Origin: DASSUW01 sp963806395
Lineage (GTDB): Bacteria > Actinomycetota > Thermoleophilia > Solirubrobacterales > Solirubrobacteraceae
Assembly: GCA_963806395.1 (NCBI GenBank)
Contig: CAWDYI010000019.1
Location: 620,001 to 684,000, forward strand
Reading direction: 5' to 3'
Length of the DNA stretch: 64,000 nucleotides
The translations under genes were made by a program, and so were the position numbers. The notes beneath the pieces were generated by a model. That model did not search any database and was not told where the DNA came from. It saw only the letters and a program-made list of their open reading frames with translations. Numbering within the stretch: the first letter of the stretch is position 1; the number at the start of each line of letters is the position of its first letter. Below are positions 61,274-64,000 of this stretch, in pieces.

Positions 61274-62599
61274 ATGGCGTCAATGTCCGCGGCGCAGTCG
61301 GAACCGCAGCGTGGCAAGGCGCGGCTGGTCTTTCCAGGGTTCACGGTCCCTTTCATCCTGCTCATCGCCTGCTTTGCAGCGTGGGGGTCCGCCGCCAACC
61401 TCACCGACGTGCTGGTCGGGGTGTTCCGCAGCATCTTCGACATGTCGAACTTCCAGTCGTCGCTGGTTCAGTTCGCGTACTACGGGGCGTATTTCTCGCT
61501 GGCCATCCCCGCGGCGCTCATCAACCGGCGCTTCGGCTACAAGGTCGGCGTGCTGACCGGCCTGGGGCTGGCGTCGGTCGGCGGGCTGCTGTTCATCCCG
61601 GCGAGCAACCTGCTCGTCTACGAGTTCTTCCTCCTCTCCCTCTTCGTGCTGGCGGCGGGGCTGTCGATCCTCGAGACCTCGGCCAACCCCTTCGTCATCG
61701 CGATGGGTCCCGAAGACAGCGCGACCCAACGGCTCAATCTGGCCCAGTCGTTCAACCCGGTCGGCGCGAACATCGGCGTCCTGCTCGGCGCCGTGCTGAT
61801 CCTGCCTCAGATCACGTCGGAGGCGGCCAAGACGATCATGACCCCCGCGGAGCTGGAGAGAAGCCAGGAAGCGGATCTGTCGTTGGTGCTCGGGCCCTAC
61901 CTCGGTATCGCAGCCGTGCTCCTCCTGATCTGGCTGCTGATCCTGTTCCGCAAGATGGCCACGCCCGTGGAGCAGAGCCAGGAGGAGGAGGGGGTCTCCA
62001 GCGGGGCCTTTGGCCGCCTCTGGCGGAACAAGCACTACCGCTATGGGGTGGTGGCGCAGTTCTTCAACGTCGCGGCGCAGGTGTGCGCGTGGACGTTCAC
62101 GATCCAGTACGCCCAGGACGTGGTGGGGGTACCCACGGAGGACTCGGGCTGGTACCTGCAGGCGAGCCTGATCGTGTTCCTGCTCTCCAGGTTCGTGATG
62201 ACCTACCTGCTCGGGATCTTCCGGCCGACCAAGCTCCTGTTCGCCATGGCCGCGCTCGGCGTGGCGCTGTGCGTCACCGCGATGTTCTTCGAGAACATGG
62301 TCGGGCTCATCGCCGTCGTCGGCATCTCGCTGTCGCTGTCGCTGATGTTCCCGACGATCTACGGGGTCGCGCTGCGCGGGCTGGGCGCGGATGCGAAGTT
62401 CGGTGCCGCCGGTCTCGTGATGGCGATCCTCGGAGGAGCCCTCGTGCCGCCGATCCACGGGTTGATCATGGACGACCTGGGCGCCGCGCTGGCGTTCGTG
62501 GTGCCAGGAGTCTGCCTGGCCTTTGTCGCGCTCTACGCGTTGTTCGACCTCCGGACTGATCGGGAGGGTGGGCCGCTCGTCGTCGAGGGCGTCCACTGA
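61274..62599 (+). CDS. Sugar:H+ symporter, FucP/GluP-like (MFS)
   Basis: This 441-residue protein starts at ATG 61274. Twelve TM helices are visible. ACFAAWGSAANLTDVLVGVF, FAYYGAYFSLAIPAALINRRFGYK and the helix LETSANPFVIAMGP with QSFNPVGANIGVLLG are landmarks of the FucP family, which imports fucose, glucose or galactose with a proton. The substrate is not fixed by sequence. The stop overlaps the binding-protein ATG by one base (TGATG). Confidence 0.92.
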   Translation: MASMSAAQSEPQRGKARLVFPGFTVPFILLIACFAAWGSAANLTDVLVGVFRSIFDMSNFQSSLVQFAYYGAYFSLAIPAALINRRFGYKVGVLTGLGLASVGGLLFIPASNLLVYEFFLLSLFVLAAGLSILETSANPFVIAMGPEDSATQRLNLAQSFNPVGANIGVLLGAVLILPQITSEAAKTIMTPAELERSQEADLSLVLGPYLGIAAVLLLIWLLILFRKMATPVEQSQEEEGVSSGAFGRLWRNKHYRYGVVAQFFNVAAQVCAWTFTIQYAQDVVGVPTEDSGWYLQASLIVFLLSRFVMTYLLGIFRPTKLLFAMAALGVALCVTAMFFENMVGLIAVVGISLSLSLMFPTIYGVALRGLGADAKFGAAGLVMAILGGALVPPIHGLIMDDLGAALAFVVPGVCLAFVALYALFDLRTDREGGPLVVEGVH

Positions 62600-63600
62600 T
62601 GTCGAAGCGTCGTTGGCATCCGGGCGTCGTCGCACTGGCCGCGGGCGCCGTGATCGGCCTCGGCGTCTCCGCATGCGGAGACGATGAGGAGCGGATCACG
62701 GCCGGCCTCATCATCAAGCAGGACACCAACCCGTTCTTCGTGAAGATCGAGGACACCGCGAAGAAGACGGCCGGGGACGAGAACGTCGAGCTCCTGGTCG
62801 CGGCGGGGAAGAGCGACGTCGACAACGAGAGCCAGGTGGCGGCGCTCGAGGACATGACCGAGCGGGGAGCCAAGGGCATCCTCATCACCCCCGCAAACTC
62901 GGCGGCCGTCGTGCCCGCGATCGAGAAGGCGCGCGACGCCGGCGTGACCGTGATCGCCCTCGACACGCCGACCGACCCGGAGTCGGCCGTCGACGCGCTC
63001 TTCGCGACCGACAACCTGAAGGCGGGCGAGCTGATCGGCCGGTACGCGAAGGCGAAGGCCGTGGAAGACGGCATCGAGCCCCGGATCGCCATGCTCGACC
63101 TGGGACCGGGCAGCGACTCCGGCCGGCTTCGACACGAAGGGTTCCTCGAGGGCTTTGGGATCGAGGACGGCGACCCGCAGATCGTCGGCTCGGTGGACAC
63201 GGAGGGCAACGAGGCGAAGGGCGAAGCGGGCATGCGGGAGCTGCTCGAGCAGGATCCGGGCATCAACATCGTCTACACCGTCAACGAGCCGGCGGCCTTC
63301 GGCGCCGCGAGCGCTCTCGACGAGGCAGGTAGGAGCGACGACGACGTGATCCTCGTCTCGGTCGACGGCGGGTGCGAGGGGATCAAGCGCGGGATCCGGA
63401 CGGGCGAGATCGACGCGACCTCGCAGCAGTATCCGGAGAACATGGCCAGCAAGGGGGTGGAGGCCGTCGCCGAGGCAGCCCGCGGCGGCGCGAAGCCTTC
63501 CGGCTACCTCGACACGGGCGTCGTGCTCATCACCGGTGACTCGGTGGACGGCGTGGAGTCCGAGGACGAGGCGTTCGGGGTGAGGAACTGCTGGGGCTGA
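62599..63600 (+). CDS. Sugar-binding lipoprotein (RbsB/periplasmic-binding type)
   Basis: This 333-residue protein starts at ATG 62599. The lipobox GVSAC makes Cys26 the anchor. The Peripla_BP_4 fold shows AGLIIKQDTNPFFVKIEDTA, GAKGILITPANSAAVVPAIEKARDAG, VIALDTPTD and VSVDGGCEGIKRGI. Such proteins feed CUT2 ABC importers for ribose, fructose or xylose, but here the coupled gene is an MFS symporter and no permease or ATPase follows. Confidence 0.92.
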   Translation: MSKRRWHPGVVALAAGAVIGLGVSACGDDEERITAGLIIKQDTNPFFVKIEDTAKKTAGDENVELLVAAGKSDVDNESQVAALEDMTERGAKGILITPANSAAVVPAIEKARDAGVTVIALDTPTDPESAVDALFATDNLKAGELIGRYAKAKAVEDGIEPRIAMLDLGPGSDSGRLRHEGFLEGFGIEDGDPQIVGSVDTEGNEAKGEAGMRELLEQDPGINIVYTVNEPAAFGAASALDEAGRSDDDVILVSVDGGCEGIKRGIRTGEIDATSQQYPENMASKGVEAVAEAARGGAKPSGYLDTGVVLITGDSVDGVESEDEAFGVRNCWG

Positions 63601-63610
63601 ACACAACGCG

Positions 63611-63640
63611 TTGACTCGCGCACGCGTTCCCATGACAATT
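63611..63640 (+). promoter_or_regulatory. Probable promoter for leaderless gene at 63646
   Basis: TTGACT (63611-63616), an 18-bp spacer and ACAATT (63635-63640) form a good sigma-70-type promoter. The start codon lies 6 nt after the -10 box, so transcription would begin at or next to the GTG and the mRNA would be leaderless. Confidence 0.6.
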
Positions 63641-63645
63641 TTGTC

Positions 63646-64000
63646 GTGGGAGACCTCGACGCTGTCCACGGCCCTGAGGACGTTTCGTCCGGCGGTCACG
63701 GCGAGGCGGTCTCGGATTCCGTCACGGCCGTCCGGGCCGGTCCGATGCTCTCTCCGGCCGCCGCAGCGAGGCTGCTGGCGAGCGGTCGCGGCGCTCAGGC
63801 ATCCGCAGTGCTCGCGCTGCAGCGCTCCGCCGGCAACTACGCCGTCCAACAGGCCGTCGCCTCCGCGAGCGCGACGCGGCTGCTCCAGCGCGAGCCTCCG
63901 AAGGGCGCCAAGACCGCGCCGGCGGAGACCAAGTTCCCGATCCCGCCCGGCAAGAACTTCCAGTGGTACCGGCAGGGCATGACCTTCCTGGTCTCCGTGT
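63646..64000 (+). CDS. Protein with eCIS-cargo-like N-terminal leader (3' end outside window)
   Basis: The GTG at 63646 opens a frame that runs to the window edge, 118 codons seen. The N-terminus is disordered (MGDLDAVHGPEDVSSGGHG). Residues 55-83 read AVLALQRSAGNYAVQQAV, then TRLLQRE. The pattern LQRSAGNxAVxxL...LLQR marks the start of many actinobacterial proteins next to contractile-injection-system genes or carrying DUF4157 toxins. The start of the following domain (FPIPPGKNFQWYRQGMTFLV) is not recognised. The C-terminal function cannot be read. Confidence 0.7.
   Translation, partial: MGDLDAVHGPEDVSSGGHGEAVSDSVTAVRAGPMLSPAAAARLLASGRGAQASAVLALQRSAGNYAVQQAVASASATRLLQREPPKGAKTAPAETKFPIPPGKNFQWYRQGMTFLVSV

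Noticed and set aside
63611..63982. An alternative 123-codon frame at the window end
   Set aside because: Its product is Arg/Pro/Ser-rich shadow sequence; the overlapping GTG frame at 63646 has the conserved LQRSAGN leader.

Overview
The window is about 72% G+C and densely packed. GTG and TTG starts are common and consecutive genes often overlap by 4 nt. It encodes Tat substrates, RTX and collagen-like secreted proteins, a deazaflavin (F420)-type nitroreductase family protein and a mycofactocin-type dehydrogenase. This fits a high-G+C actinobacterium; the secreted families and the shattered purine cluster suggest class Thermoleophilia (Solirubrobacterales). The phylum is a fairly firm inference, the class is tentative.

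Layout. 1-3.3 kb: an OmpR/EnvZ-type two-component system flanked by two Asp-rich secreted proteins. 3.3-6.6 kb: clpB behind a HAIR-like inverted repeat, and a secreted protein. 6.7-27.7 kb: most of de novo purine synthesis (purD, purE, purB, purC-S-Q-L, purF, purN, purH; purM and purK are not in the window). It is broken up by minus-strand secreted proteins, a methyltransferase and an aminotransferase, and by plus-strand M24 peptidase, RCK-domain and recQ genes. purS and purQ carry clustered 1-nt indels. 27.9-30 kb: a TetR regulator, tRNA-Lys and tRNA-Glu with a small membrane protein between them, and an SDR. 30-37 kb: a CocE-type hydrolase, a sugar ABC importer without its own ATPase, and a divergent GH51 arabinofuranosidase with shared LacI-type operators, then tRNA-Val. 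37-43.5 kb: membrane and acidic secreted proteins, a second CocE hydrolase, an arginase-family enzyme, and a nitroreductase/methyltransferase pair divergent from a TetR gene with a duplicated operator.

43.4-49.5 kb: the most unusual region, a six-gene minus-strand operon in which every junction overlaps by 4 nt. Its order is a CHAT (caspase-like) protease with a long helical N-terminus, a small Cys/His protein, a multi-pass membrane protein, an AhpD-like protein, a mycofactocin-type SDR and a phospholipid acyltransferase. 49.5-59.2 kb: a Tat-exported FAD oxidase, a REP-like palindrome, a 1,253-residue secreted M14 peptidase with a collagen-like segment, a phosphofructokinase with PPi-type active-site residues, an MMPL transporter and an RTX-repeat protein. 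59.3-64 kb: tRNA-Asp, phosphoglucomutase, a FucP-like sugar symporter, a sugar-binding lipoprotein, and the start of a protein with the N-terminal leader typical of contractile-injection-system cargo.

No rRNA, CRISPR array, insertion sequence or replication origin was seen. Several convergent pairs share one palindromic stop tetramer (CTAG or TTAA), so there is little non-coding DNA. No gene-free stretch exceeds about 260 bp.
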